Positions 1 to 7,846 of a DNA stretch of 64,000 bases are shown here, in pieces. Numbering within the stretch: position 1 is the first letter of the stretch; every line of letters begins with the position of its first letter. The DNA comes from Verrucomicrobium sp. GTDB lineage: Bacteria; Verrucomicrobiota; Verrucomicrobiia; Methylacidiphilales; UBA1321. Under the pieces are notes generated by a model. It had not been told where the DNA came from, did not search any database, and worked only from the letters and a program-made list of their open reading frames with translations. The stretch is taken from positions 141,615-205,614 of the forward strand of contig JAFIGT010000021.1 in NCBI GenBank assembly GCA_017849585.1, in the 5' to 3' direction. The position numbers and the translations under genes were made by a program.

Positions 1-435
1 CATAGAACGCTGGCAGCGTCGGGCTATGTCATAGGCCATCATATCGAGATCCTCTCCATCAAAATGAAGATCTTCTTCAAAGCGATCGGAGGCACGAAAA
101 GGAAAGATCTCCTCGCGACTGATCATCCATGGCTGTAACTCCTCAAACGTCGCGCGCATGGTTTGGGTATCGAGCCTGCGGTAATCGAACTGGCGGGCAT
201 ACGTGCAGATGGATTCACCGGTGCGTGATGCGACAATGGTGCGCATTTTTCGCCGCTGTCGCTTGCCTTCAAGCCAGCCGAGAAATATTAATCCATGAAC
301 AACGAGGGAGATGAGTGAAGTGTGAAAAAAACAGCCCAGTCCATCCGGAACCGCCGACCAAAAACTTAACCACCAGATCGATAGACGCTTTTCAGGAGTG
401 GGCGGTAGGAGACGACGGCGTGAAGCTCGTATCAT
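1..435 (-). CDS. Membrane-anchored hypothetical protein (3' end outside window)
   Basis: An uninterrupted reading frame runs from ATG at 435 to the window edge, giving 145 codons without a stop. AGGACGG sits 5 nt upstream of the ATG. After a short Arg-rich N-terminus there is a hydrophobic stretch at about residues 17-50 (one or two membrane spans), then a basic KRQRRK segment, then a soluble acidic part with motifs such as MRATFEELQPW, FPFRASDRFEEDL and EDLDMMAYDIA. I recognise no named family; the layout suggests a protein anchored by its N-terminus with a cytoplasmic acidic domain. The C-terminus is missing, so length and function cannot be judged. It lies downstream of galT on the same strand. 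Confidence 0.55.
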   Translation of the reverse strand, partial: MIRASRRRLLPPTPEKRLSIWWLSFWSAVPDGLGCFFHTSLISLVVHGLIFLGWLEGKRQRRKMRTIVASRTGESICTYARQFDYRRLDTQTMRATFEELQPWMISREEIFPFRASDRFEEDLHFDGEDLDMMAYDIARRCQRSM

Positions 436-512
436 GAGGTCCGTCCTAACTACCGATGGCGAGGAAAGCCAGAGAAATTTTCCGGCTTTCCTGAGCCCGG
501 CGCGCGTTCGAT

Positions 513-1556
513 TTACGCTTCAGTGAAATGCTTTTCCGAGAGGCCGCGCAATTTGTCGGCGGCTTGTTCGGCGGTGAGGTCGCGCTGGCCCTCGGCCATC
601 ATTTCGTAGCCGACCATGAATTTCTTCACGGTAGCGGAGCGCAGGAGCGGCGGATAGAAATGGGCGTGGAGTTGCCAGTGGGGGTGATTGCCGCCGTCCG
701 TTGGCGCGCCATGCCAGCCCATGGAGTAGGGGAAGGACACCTGGAACAAGTTGTCGTAGCGGGTGAGGTGGCGCTTCAAAATCTCAGCGAGACTGTGGCG
801 TTCGGCGGGGGTGAGGTCTGGCAGACGCTGCACGTGGCGGCGCGGCAGGAGCAGGGTTTCGTACGGCCACGTGGCCCAATACGGCACGAGCACGACCCAG
901 TCTTCGTTCTCGACGACGATGCGTTCCTTGAGCTTGGTTTCGGTGGCGAGATAATCGAGGAGCAGCGGCTGGCCGTTCTTCGCGAAGTATTCCTGCTGCT
1001 TGCGATCTTCCTTGGCCGGTTCGTTCGGGATGGTGTTCGTGGCCCAGACCTGGCCGTGCGGGTGGGGATTGGAACAACCCATGACCTCGCCCTTGTTCTC
1101 GAACACTTGGACCCACTTGTGATTTTTGCCGAGGTCGGTGATTTGGTCGGCCCACGTATTGACCACGCCTTCGATCGCGGCGACGGGAAGCTGCGGCAAG
1201 CTCAGGTCATGGCGCGGCGAGAAGCAAATCACGCGGCAGACACCGGCCACCGGTTCGCTGTGGAGCAGGGGCGACGCGTCCGGCGGGAGCTGACCCGCTT
1301 CCGGGAGGACGGCGCTGAAGTCATTGGTGAAAACGAAAGTGCCCTTGTAGTCGGGATTCAGTTCGCCGTTCATGCGCTTGTTGCCAGCGCAGAGCAGACA
1401 CTTCGGATCGTGCGCGGGGAGATTGGCGTGGGGCAGGGTCTCCTGCTTGCCGAGCCACGGGCGCTTCGTGCGGTGGGGCGAGACGAGAATCCAGTCGCCC
1501 GTGAGGGGGTTGAGGCGGCGATGGGGGAAATCGGTAGCGGACAAATCGGTGCTCAT
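513..1556 (-). CDS. galT: Galactose-1-phosphate uridylyltransferase
   Basis: Transfers UMP between UDP-glucose and galactose-1-phosphate in the Leloir pathway, in the cytoplasm. At 347 residues it has the normal length. The active-site motif HPHGQVW, preceded by SNP, holds the catalytic histidine, and CLLC near residue 55 is the zinc pair typical of the family. The N-terminal [17 protein letters not shown] is the standard GalT opening. No galK or galE lies beside it. It is preceded by a 6S RNA gene on the same strand, so its promoter is probably in the 1557-1700 interval. The overlapping long frame on the plus strand is its mirror image. Confidence 0.95.
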   Translation of the reverse strand: MSTDLSATDFPHRRLNPLTGDWILVSPHRTKRPWLGKQETLPHANLPAHDPKCLLCAGNKRMNGELNPDYKGTFVFTNDFSAVLPEAGQLPPDASPLLHSEPVAGVCRVICFSPRHDLSLPQLPVAAIEGVVNTWADQITDLGKNHKWVQVFENKGEVMGCSNPHPHGQVWATNTIPNEPAKEDRKQQEYFAKNGQPLLLDYLATETKLKERIVVENEDWVVLVPYWATWPYETLLLPRRHVQRLPDLTPAERHSLAEILKRHLTRYDNLFQVSFPYSMGWHGAPTDGGNHPHWQLHAHFYPPLLRSATVKKFMVGYEMMAEGQRDLTAEQAADKLRGLSEKHFTEA

Positions 1557-1711
1557 AAAGTCAGTAGTTCCGGTTAAATAAGAGACAAAGTATCGTTAGC
1601 GTAGCTAAAGGAACAAGAAGCGGGAAGTAAAGTGGAAAGTGCGGGGGAGGGGAGCTAATGAAGAAGGTAATATTGGGATCGTATTCGGCTTGGAAGTGCT
1701 ACTTATATTGT

Positions 1712-1852
1712 TAGGCTAAGGACGTATGGCAGAGGGGAAGGATCCGGCTTAAAGGCTTCCAGAGGTCATAAGGCCAACCGCGCCCAGGGGCTTGGGCACC
1801 GTCTGCGAAAATAGGATCAGGCGCAGACATTACCTCTGCCATACCTCTTGCT
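1712..1852 (-). ncRNA. ssrS: 6S RNA (RNA polymerase regulator), candidate
   Basis: Read on the minus strand, this interval has the hallmarks of 6S RNA. A 12-bp perfect closing stem pairs 1833-1844 with 1724-1735 and can be extended past a mismatch. The 5' bubble strand reads CCTGATCCTATTTT, close to E. coli 6S CCUGAGCCGAUAUUU. GCGGTTGG (plus positions 1774-1781) and GAAGCCTTTAAG (1748-1759) match the conserved 3' half of E. coli 6S (GCGGUUGG and GAAGCCUUAAA). A GC-rich apical hairpin (GCCC/GGGC) and a small GTCTGCG/CGCAGAC hairpin on the bubble strand complete it. 6S RNA mimics an open promoter and binds sigma70 polymerase. Ends are estimated from the stem; about 140 nt is on the short side. 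Confidence 0.75.
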
Positions 1853-1935
1853 AGAAGATTTTTGGTGGGCAAAACTCTCAGTGTCCAAAAGCGGACCGCA
1901 TCGCGTGCCAGCTATTGAGTCCAGCGTCACGCTGG

Positions 1936-3597
1936 TCAGCCCTGATCGCGGGCGACTTTATTGAGCACGTTGCAGAGGTGCGGCAGGAGCTGTTTTTTGC
2001 GACTGACGATGCCTTCAAGGTGGAAGAGATTGGTTTCCTTCCGGGGATAATCGATGGCGCCGATGATGCGCTCGTTTCCGGCGCAGAGCAGGTAGCTGTC
2101 GTGCGTGGTGATGTCGGTAATGAGCAGGCAGGCGAAATCAAGCTGGCGCGAGCGTTGCAATTCCGTGAGCGCGGCGGCCAGTTCGTTCTGCTTCGGCCAG
2201 AAATGGTCGAAGCCGAGTTCCTCGACCTGCGCGACGGCGATCTTCCAGCCGTTTTCCTCGTACTGCTTGCAGTCCGCGCCGACGACCACTTCGGGCGTGT
2301 TGACCTGCAGCGCAGAACCGGTGGCGAAAAATTGATCGGCGAATTGACTGACCGGCACCGGGGTCATCGTGCCGAGCCAGCTCAGGATCTCGCGGTCGAT
2401 CTCCGTTGTGGTAGGCGAGGTGAGGTGCAACGTGTCAGAAATAATTCCCGCCGCCATGCAGAGCGCGATGCCGGGATCCGGCGCGATCTGGCGCTGGCGG
2501 AACATGCGGGCTACGATGGTGCAGGTGGAGCCGAGGGGTTCGTTGATGAAGCGGATCGGTTCGCGCGAGGTGAGGCCGCCGCCGAGCCGGTGGTGGTCGA
2601 TGACCTCGAGGATGTCCGCCTCCTCCGCGCCGCTGACGGCCTGGCCGAATTCGTTGTGGTCGACGAGAATGAGCTGGCAGACCGGCGGATTGACGAGGTC
2701 GGACTTGGAAAACACGCCGAGAAGTTTTCCGGCATCATTGAGTACAGGGAAAATCGGCTGGGCGGAATCCTGCAGCGCGTGCCGCAACGGCTTGATGAGC
2801 GCGTGCTCGTTGTGGGCAATGTAATCGGGTTCCAGCGCGAGAGTGATCCGCTTGGCGCACTTGATCAGGAGCGTGGTCGAGGCGGTGTCGTGCGGGCTGG
2901 AGATGACCGTGACGTTGCGTTCGCGGGCGAGCGCGAGCAGTTCGTCGCTGATGTTGTAGCCACCGGTGATGACGAGACCGCGCACGCCGTATTCGATGGC
3001 GGGCTTGATCACAGTGGGGCGGTCGCCCGCGACGATGAGGAGTCGCTCGGGCGGATAGTGGTGAATCTTCTCGGTGAATTTTTCCGCGCTGTAGGCGGCG
3101 ACGGAAAGGAGAAATTCTACTTCCTCCTCGGGCTGGTAGACATGCTGGAAGTCGCCCTTCAGTGCCTCGCAAATGCGGCAGAGGCTGGTCTCGATATTGC
3201 GGGCGTGATCGATGTCCTGATAATCGGGCAGGAGCAGGCCGACGAGCTTGGTGATCGAGACGAGGCCAAGGAGTTTACCCTCGGCATTGAGCACGGGCAG
3301 ACTGCGGAGATCGCGCTGGCGCATGCGGTTGAAGGCGGTGTGGAGGCTTTCCCCTTCGTGAGCGAAGATGACCTCGCGCTGGGCGATCTGCGACACGGTG
3401 GGCCGCACATCCATGATCAGGCGGGGCGGGTCCATCTTCGCCTGTTGCAGGGCGAACTTGGTGCGCGCGTTGATTTCGCCGCAACAGGCGGCAAGCGCGT
3501 CGGGCCGCTCGGTGCGGCAGAGAAAATCGGCATACGCCAGGGCGGAGCAAATGGCGTCTGTATCGGGATTCTTATGTCCAAAAACCAGCGTCGGCAT
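1936..3597 (-). CDS. ppaC: Family II (Mn-dependent) inorganic pyrophosphatase with CBS and DRTGG domains
   Basis: Predicted to hydrolyse pyrophosphate. The DHH phosphoesterase core is split: the N-terminal metal motif GHKNPDTD (H8, D12, D14) opens the protein, and LVDHNEFGQ and VIDHH come after an insert of roughly 240 residues. The insert contains a CBS motif pair (LRSLPVLNAEGKLLGLVS and the later PIFPVLNDAGKLLGVFS) flanking a DRTGG-like section. A DHHA2-like C-terminus follows. CBS-type enzymes of this family are regulated by adenine nucleotides. At 553 residues it fits the long regulatory class. I start at the internal ATG at 3597 because TAGGTGG lies just upstream and family members begin at this MPTLVFGHKNPDTD point; an ATG 30 nt upstream is possible. 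Confidence 0.88.
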   Translation of the reverse strand: MPTLVFGHKNPDTDAICSALAYADFLCRTERPDALAACCGEINARTKFALQQAKMDPPRLIMDVRPTVSQIAQREVIFAHEGESLHTAFNRMRQRDLRSLPVLNAEGKLLGLVSITKLVGLLLPDYQDIDHARNIETSLCRICEALKGDFQHVYQPEEEVEFLLSVAAYSAEKFTEKIHHYPPERLLIVAGDRPTVIKPAIEYGVRGLVITGGYNISDELLALARERNVTVISSPHDTASTTLLIKCAKRITLALEPDYIAHNEHALIKPLRHALQDSAQPIFPVLNDAGKLLGVFSKSDLVNPPVCQLILVDHNEFGQAVSGAEEADILEVIDHHRLGGGLTSREPIRFINEPLGSTCTIVARMFRQRQIAPDPGIALCMAAGIISDTLHLTSPTTTEIDREILSWLGTMTPVPVSQFADQFFATGSALQVNTPEVVVGADCKQYEENGWKIAVAQVEELGFDHFWPKQNELAAALTELQRSRQLDFACLLITDITTHDSYLLCAGNERIIGAIDYPRKETNLFHLEGIVSRKKQLLPHLCNVLNKVARDQG

Positions 3598-3769
3598 AGG
3601 CCACCTAAGCCTGTTTGCGGCCTTCAAGGCAAGCCATTTGCATCGGGAAAGATATGAAATTAACAGCGTTAACGCCGTGGGTGGTGTTTCGATTAGCGCC
3701 GTTAATTTGATTTCCGTATCCCGGGTTCCCCCGGGAAAAAGAAAATCTTCGAGAAAGACAATTTTCCGT

Positions 3770-3799
3770 TAGACAATTCACCGCGGTTTCCCATATAGT
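3770..3799 (+). promoter_or_regulatory. Candidate promoter for tRNA-Leu
   Basis: TAGACA at 3770-3775 and TATAGT at 3794-3799 are separated by 18 nt and lie 14 nt before the first base of the mature tRNA, which is the expected distance for a short 5' leader. Assigned by eye only. Confidence 0.45.
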
Positions 3800-3813
3800 C
3801 GCCCTTCCTTAAA

Positions 3814-3894
3814 GCACTCGTGGCGAAATGGCAGACGCGCACGCTTGAGGTGCGTGTGGAGAAATCCATGGGAGTTCGAGTCTCCCCGAGTGCA
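3814..3894 (+). tRNA. tRNA-Leu (GAG)
   Basis: A full class II cloverleaf is visible. The acceptor stem GCACTCG (3814-3820) pairs with CGAGTGC (3887-3893), with discriminator A at 3894. The D-loop region is TGGCGAAATGGCAGACGCG. The anticodon stem and loop ACGCTTGAGGTGCGT gives anticodon GAG. A long variable arm (TGGAGAAATCCA) is typical of tRNA-Leu. The T arm is GGGAGTTCGAGTCTCCC. The 3' CCA is not encoded. It reads CUC/CUU leucine codons. Confidence 0.97.
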
Positions 3895-3931
3895 CACCTC
3901 TTACTTCAGCTTTTCAGCTGTAGCGGACCTT

Positions 3932-4387
3932 ATGACAACCCCGCTTGTTCCGCAGTTCAAGGCGAAGATTCCCGGTTATTTGTCATATCCTCTCAGTTCA
4001 ACACTGATTTCGGAACAGATTGTTCCCTTCGCGAAAGACTATCCGTTTTGTTTTTCCTTTTCAGATGGTCACGTTCCCAAAAAGAACAGTGAGATTGTGA
4101 ATCCCTATTCGGTTGCGAGGCTGAGTTATCGGTATATTGACCCCAAGAGGATAAGCCACTCGATGATTGGGACCTTATATGGAGAGTCGCATTGGGATTT
4201 GACACTGAACGCGGTATTGCGCATTCAGCGCAAAAAGATCATGGAGTTGTTTGACGCGGAGGGTATCGAGCGTCTTCAGCAATGGCTAAAAGAACCGCGC
4301 ACACCTATTTGGTTTGGTCAGACGCACTCGTTCTCGATTCAATATATTCCCTTGGAAGGTCGGTTCGCTTACGAGATTGGGGGCTGA
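3932..4387 (+). CDS. Hypothetical protein, low GC
   Basis: A 151-residue frame beginning MTTPLVPQFKAKIPGYLSY. No family is recognised. The residue mix is balanced, with many aromatic residues, and there is no signal peptide or membrane span. Its base composition is clearly lower in GC than the genes on both sides, and it lies directly downstream of a tRNA gene, a common place for acquired DNA. The frame is open upstream through the tRNA, but a start inside a tRNA is implausible, so I use the ATG at 3932. There is no convincing Shine-Dalgarno sequence. It is convergent with the phosphoribosyltransferase gene that ends at 4446. Its reality rests on the open frame and composition only. Confidence 0.5.
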   Translation: MTTPLVPQFKAKIPGYLSYPLSSTLISEQIVPFAKDYPFCFSFSDGHVPKKNSEIVNPYSVARLSYRYIDPKRISHSMIGTLYGESHWDLTLNAVLRIQRKKIMELFDAEGIERLQQWLKEPRTPIWFGQTHSFSIQYIPLEGRFAYEIGG

Positions 4388-4445
4388 TTCACTAACATCG
4401 AAGGGTAGAGCAGAGTTCTTATGAAGCAGGCTACGAGGCGCTGAG

Positions 4446-5096
4446 TCAGAGCGCGGGTTGAAGCCGGATATGCTCCAGTAGCTCCAAAATTTCCGCATCG
4501 GTCGTTTGATCGAAATGGCCATACCACGCGCCGACGGCATCGAAGTGCCGGGGGATGCTGGCGCAGACGACTTCGTCGGCCATGCGGGCGAGTTCGGCGC
4601 AACTATCGGCGGCTCCGACGGGCGCGGCGACGACAACGCGGGAGGGGTTATGTTGTTGCACGGAAAGAATGGCGGCCTGCATGGTGAGGCCGGTGGCGAT
4701 GCCGTCATCGACGAGGATAACGATCTTCGATTTGAGATCGGGAAGGGGACGATTGCCGCGGTAACAGTGTTCGCGGCGATGCAGTTCCTTGCGCTCGGCG
4801 TCGATGACGCGCTCCAGTGCTTCGGGAGTGACATGGAATTGCTCCACCGCGGCAGGCGATACCCGGTCGACATCGCCTGCCGCCAGCGCGCCAATGGCCA
4901 GTTCGGGGTACTCGGGGAGTCCCAGCTTACGAACAACCAGCACGTCCAGCGGCGCAGGGAGGGCCTTAGCCACTTCGTAGCCTACAAGCACACCGCCCCG
5001 GGGCAGGGCCAGAACCTGGACGTCGTTCCGGTCCTTGTAGGCAGTTAACTTGTTCGCCAAGGCTTTTCCGGCTTGAAACCGGTCTTTGAAGTGCAT
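4446..5096 (-). CDS. Phosphoribosyltransferase family protein (COG1926-like)
   Basis: A 216-residue protein with the type I phosphoribosyltransferase fold. The PRPP-binding loop is VDDGIATGLT at about residues 127-136, and ALPRGGVLVG near residue 29 is the conserved N-terminal PRPP/PPi loop. The substrate base cannot be told; stand-alone proteins of this COG have no firm assignment. I start at 5096 because AGGAGGCG at 5102-5109 gives an ideal ribosome-binding site 5-6 nt upstream. A longer frame to 5186 lacks such a site. The gene is divergent from the LacI-type regulator, with 156 nt between the start codons. Confidence 0.82.
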   Translation of the reverse strand: MHFKDRFQAGKALANKLTAYKDRNDVQVLALPRGGVLVGYEVAKALPAPLDVLVVRKLGLPEYPELAIGALAAGDVDRVSPAAVEQFHVTPEALERVIDAERKELHRREHCYRGNRPLPDLKSKIVILVDDGIATGLTMQAAILSVQQHNPSRVVVAAPVGAADSCAELARMADEVVCASIPRHFDAVGAWYGHFDQTTDAEILELLEHIRLQPAL

Positions 5097-5252
5097 GGGC
5101 ACGCCTCCTGATAAAACATACCCCCGTTTTTCGAATTGGCTAGGGATTGCGTGGATCTTTTCTGAAAGTCTTGGGGCAGTTGTCATAGGTTAATTGCGGC
5201 CTTGTCATCGGACGGTATTGGCACAAGCTTGGGCAAAAGTTGATGTAACCCC

Positions 5253-6347
5253 ATGCCTGCCCGACCCACAATTTCACGACCGACCCAAGCCAACATTGCC
5301 CGACTCGCGGGGGTGTCGCGCCCGACTGTTTCCCTTGTGCTCAACGGAGATCCCGGTCCGTCGGAGGAGACGCAACGCAAGGTGTTGTCGGTGGCGAAGC
5401 GGCTCGGTTACCGCCCGAATTTGCTCGTGCGGGGAATGAAGAGTGGGCGGAGCCAATCGGTGGGCGTATTGGTGCCGCCGGTAGATTCGTATTGGGCCGA
5501 GGTGTTGTACGGATTGCATGATGAATTGGTCGGTGCGGAGTACAGCCCGATCCTGATGTGGGCGCATCATTCCACGATCAAGGACGCCAATTTCAGCAGT
5601 AGTCACATTTCCGATAATGCGCCGACGGACGGACTGAAGGTGATTTATCAACTACTGGATCGCCGGGTGGATGCGGTGATTCTGTGGCCGCCGTTCGCGC
5701 TGCTCTACGAGGAGCATATTCACGAGTTCACCAATCGGAAAGTGCCCGTGGTGACGATTGATCATGATTTGCCGCGGGAATTTCAAACGGACTCCGTGAG
5801 TGCCAATGACCGGGGCGGGGGCAAGATCGCCGCGCAACATTTGCTGGATCTCGGTCATCGTCGACTGGGGCATCTGACGGGTTTTTTGAAGGACAGTTGG
5901 GCGCGGGATCGACGCGATGGTTTTGAAAAGGCGGTCGAAGCGGAGCGAGGTGCGTCCTGCCAAACAATCGAATTGGAGAATGATTTGCAGATCGTGGAGA
6001 AGGCGCTTGAGCTGTTGAGGTGCAAGCAGCGACCCACGGCGATTTTCGCCGCCACGGATACCATCGCGGCGGGGGTGTATGAAGCGGCGGCCAAGTTGAA
6101 GTTGAAAATTCCGCGCGACTTGTCGGTGATCGGTTTTGCGGACTTGAGTTTCAGCGCGCGTTTGCATCCGGCGCTGACCACGATTCGACCGGATAGCTAT
6201 AAGATCGGACGGCTCGCTGCCAAGCAGGCGGTGGATCGGGTGGAGGGGAAAATCGCTGGGGCGAAGGGGCAGAAGCTTCAAGTATCCGTTGATCTGGTCG
6301 TGCGTGCTTCGACGGCGCAAAGGGGTACGTCAGCAAACACTCTCTAA
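5253..6347 (+). CDS. LacI-family transcriptional regulator
   Basis: A 364-residue LacI/GalR-type repressor. The helix-turn-helix is at about residues 13-60 (TQANIARLAGVSRPTVSLVLN), including the hinge helix region. The periplasmic-binding-protein-like sensor domain follows from SQSVGVLVPPVD, with family segments such as DLGHRRLGHLTG, PTAIFAATDTIAAGVYEAA and DLSVIGFADLSFSARLHPALTTI. It probably senses a sugar. The neighbouring GH130 phosphorylase gene converges on it across a shared terminator, so that gene is a plausible target, but this is inferred from position only. The ligand and operator are unknown. Confidence 0.92.
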   Translation: MPARPTISRPTQANIARLAGVSRPTVSLVLNGDPGPSEETQRKVLSVAKRLGYRPNLLVRGMKSGRSQSVGVLVPPVDSYWAEVLYGLHDELVGAEYSPILMWAHHSTIKDANFSSSHISDNAPTDGLKVIYQLLDRRVDAVILWPPFALLYEEHIHEFTNRKVPVVTIDHDLPREFQTDSVSANDRGGGKIAAQHLLDLGHRRLGHLTGFLKDSWARDRRDGFEKAVEAERGASCQTIELENDLQIVEKALELLRCKQRPTAIFAATDTIAAGVYEAAAKLKLKIPRDLSVIGFADLSFSARLHPALTTIRPDSYKIGRLAAKQAVDRVEGKIAGAKGQKLQVSVDLVVRASTAQRGTSANTL

Positions 6348-6350
6348 AAC

Positions 6351-6391
6351 AAAAACGCCAGCCGCAGAACACGGCTGGCGTTTTTGTTTGT
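6351..6391. terminator. Bidirectional intrinsic terminator
   Basis: A perfect 10-bp stem ACGCCAGCCG / CGGCTGGCGT (6355-6364 with 6372-6381) and a 7-nt loop are flanked by A5 on the left and T5 on the right. It serves both the LacI-type gene (plus) and the GH130 gene (minus), which converge here. Confidence 0.9.
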
Positions 6392-6400
6392 GAGCAACGA

Positions 6401-7411
6401 TCAGGCTTTATTGGCTTTGAGCCAGGTGAGGACTTCGTCCACGCGGCAGAATGCGAGGCTTGTGACCGTATCGGCGCAGCCGTAGTAGATTGCGCAACGA
6501 CCCGAGGGGGCATCGACCAACGCGGCGCAGGGGAACGTCACATTCGGCACGTCGCCCATGCATTCGTACGGGGTTTGCGGTGACATCAAGTATGGACGCG
6601 GTGCGGCGATCACCTTCCACGGCTTTTCCAAGTCGAGCAAGGCAGCGCTCCAACTGTAAACGTACCCGTTACAGGATTGCAGCACGCCGTGATAGAACAT
6701 CAGCCAGCCTTCGCTGGTTTCAATCGGGATCGGACCCGCGCCGATTTTCAATCCCTGCCACTGGCTGATGCCGCGACCCATGACGTGGCGGTGGCAACCC
6801 CAGTAGGTCATATCCGGGCTGGCGCTGACGAAGATGTCGCCGAAGGGGGTGTGCCCGTTGTCGCTCGGTCGGCTGAGCATGAGATACTTGCCGTTGATCT
6901 TGCGCGGGAAGAGCACGCCATTTCGGTTGAAGGGCAGAAAGGCGTTCTCGATTTGATGGAAGGTTTCGAAATCCTTTGTCCAGGCGACGCCAATGGTGGG
7001 GGTGCCTGCATAGGCATTGCACCACGTGATGTAGTAGCGATCTTCGAGCCAAACAACGCGCGGATCGTAGCCGAGAACCCACTTGGCGATGTCGGGATCA
7101 GCGCCGATGAATTTGATTTTCTGCGGGTTGATGTTCCACTTCAGACCATCGTCGCTGAAGCCGACATGCAGCTCCTGATTGCGATCTGTGTGGTCGCAAC
7201 GGAAGACGCCCGCGAACTTGCCCTTGAAGGTGACCACGGCGCTGTTAAACGCGCTGTTGCTTTCCGGGAACGGATTGCGCGGGATGACGGGGTTATGGGT
7301 GTAACGCCAGACGACGGAGGGATCGCCAGCGGGACGATCCTGCCACGGAATATTGGGGAGGGCATCGCCGACGACTTTGACTTGGGATGGAGCCAGAAAA
7401 GGTGAACTCAT
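6401..7411 (-). CDS. GH130 family glycoside phosphorylase / glycosidase
   Basis: A cytoplasmic five-bladed beta-propeller enzyme of family GH130, whose characterised members mostly phosphorolyse beta-mannosides (mannosylglucose, mannobiose, mannosyl-N-acetylglucosamine). Family features visible are NPVIPRNPFPESNSAFNSAVV near the N-terminus, GYDPRVVWLEDRYYITW with the conserved Asp that acts as proton donor, NRNGVLFPRKINGKYLML, and the late ALVDAPSGRCAIYYGCADT block. At 336 residues it is a normal length. I chose the ATG at 7411; an ATG at 7438 lies inside the near-palindrome TTAACATATGTCAA. The substrate cannot be read from the sequence. The adjacent LacI-type regulator suggests carbohydrate control. 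Confidence 0.86.
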   Translation of the reverse strand: MSSPFLAPSQVKVVGDALPNIPWQDRPAGDPSVVWRYTHNPVIPRNPFPESNSAFNSAVVTFKGKFAGVFRCDHTDRNQELHVGFSDDGLKWNINPQKIKFIGADPDIAKWVLGYDPRVVWLEDRYYITWCNAYAGTPTIGVAWTKDFETFHQIENAFLPFNRNGVLFPRKINGKYLMLSRPSDNGHTPFGDIFVSASPDMTYWGCHRHVMGRGISQWQGLKIGAGPIPIETSEGWLMFYHGVLQSCNGYVYSWSAALLDLEKPWKVIAAPRPYLMSPQTPYECMGDVPNVTFPCAALVDAPSGRCAIYYGCADTVTSLAFCRVDEVLTWLKANKA

Positions 7412-7431
7412 GGGTGGATTTTGACAGCGGC

Positions 7432-7445
7432 TTAACATATGTCAA
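7432..7445. promoter_or_regulatory. Near-palindrome upstream of GH130 gene (possible operator)
   Basis: TTAACATATGTCAA differs from a perfect 14-bp inverted repeat at one position pair. It lies 20-34 nt before the chosen GH130 start and its right half reads TTGACA on the minus strand. It could be an operator for the nearby LacI-type protein or part of the promoter. No second copy was seen near the regulator. Confidence 0.3.
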
Positions 7446-7558
7446 ATGCAATTCAGCCCTTCTCGAATTTGGGGGGGGCTTTTATATTATTAGTGTGGAT
7501 TATGCGGCTATTAAAAAATAACTTGCGCGGCGTGCGATGCTGGTGCAAGTTGTGACCG

Positions 7559-7819
7559 ATGTCACAATCATCACTGTGTTCGCAGCGGAATGCGCGTTGG
7601 GGGTTGCGTCTTTTCTTTCTCTATCTCTTTCTTTATGCGGGATTTATCGGCGTCAATGCGTTGGCTCCCGAGGTCATGTCTCATCCTTGGTGGGGGGGGG
7701 TGAATGTGGCGATCTGGTCTGGAATGGGCTTGATTGCGGTGGCATTCGGTTTGGCAGTGCTCTACCTCTATCACGCGGAGGATGATCATCACGAGCAGGG
7801 TGGTTCGCAGGTCGGTTGA
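7559..7819 (+). CDS. DUF485 membrane protein (YjcH-like)
   Basis: A small inner-membrane protein of 86 residues with two spans (about residues 16-36 and 48-71) joined by a short loop, ending in an acidic/His tail. Proteins of this kind are encoded just before acetate/actP-type sodium:solute symporters, as here: the symporter gene begins 27 nt downstream. It is presumed to be an accessory subunit. A run of nine G residues (7692-7700) lies in the codons for Trp-Gly-Gly-Val. No clear Shine-Dalgarno precedes the ATG, so the exact start is uncertain. Confidence 0.72.
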   Translation: MSQSSLCSQRNARWGLRLFFLYLFLYAGFIGVNALAPEVMSHPWWGGVNVAIWSGMGLIAVAFGLAVLYLYHAEDDHHEQGGSQVG

Positions 7820-7846
7820 GAACAAGCTGAGGGGAGAAGGACAGGT

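Noticed and set aside
129..314. A 61-codon plus-strand frame near the left edge
   Set aside because: It lies opposite the truncated membrane-anchored protein frame that is open over 145 codons and has a ribosome-binding site; composition and position favour the minus-strand gene.
1915..3657. A 580-codon open frame on the plus strand across the pyrophosphatase gene
   Set aside because: It is the antisense shadow of a conserved minus-strand gene with strong motifs; high-GC codon bias keeps the opposite frame free of stops. The translated sequence is Val/Gly/Asp/Glu-rich and without motifs.
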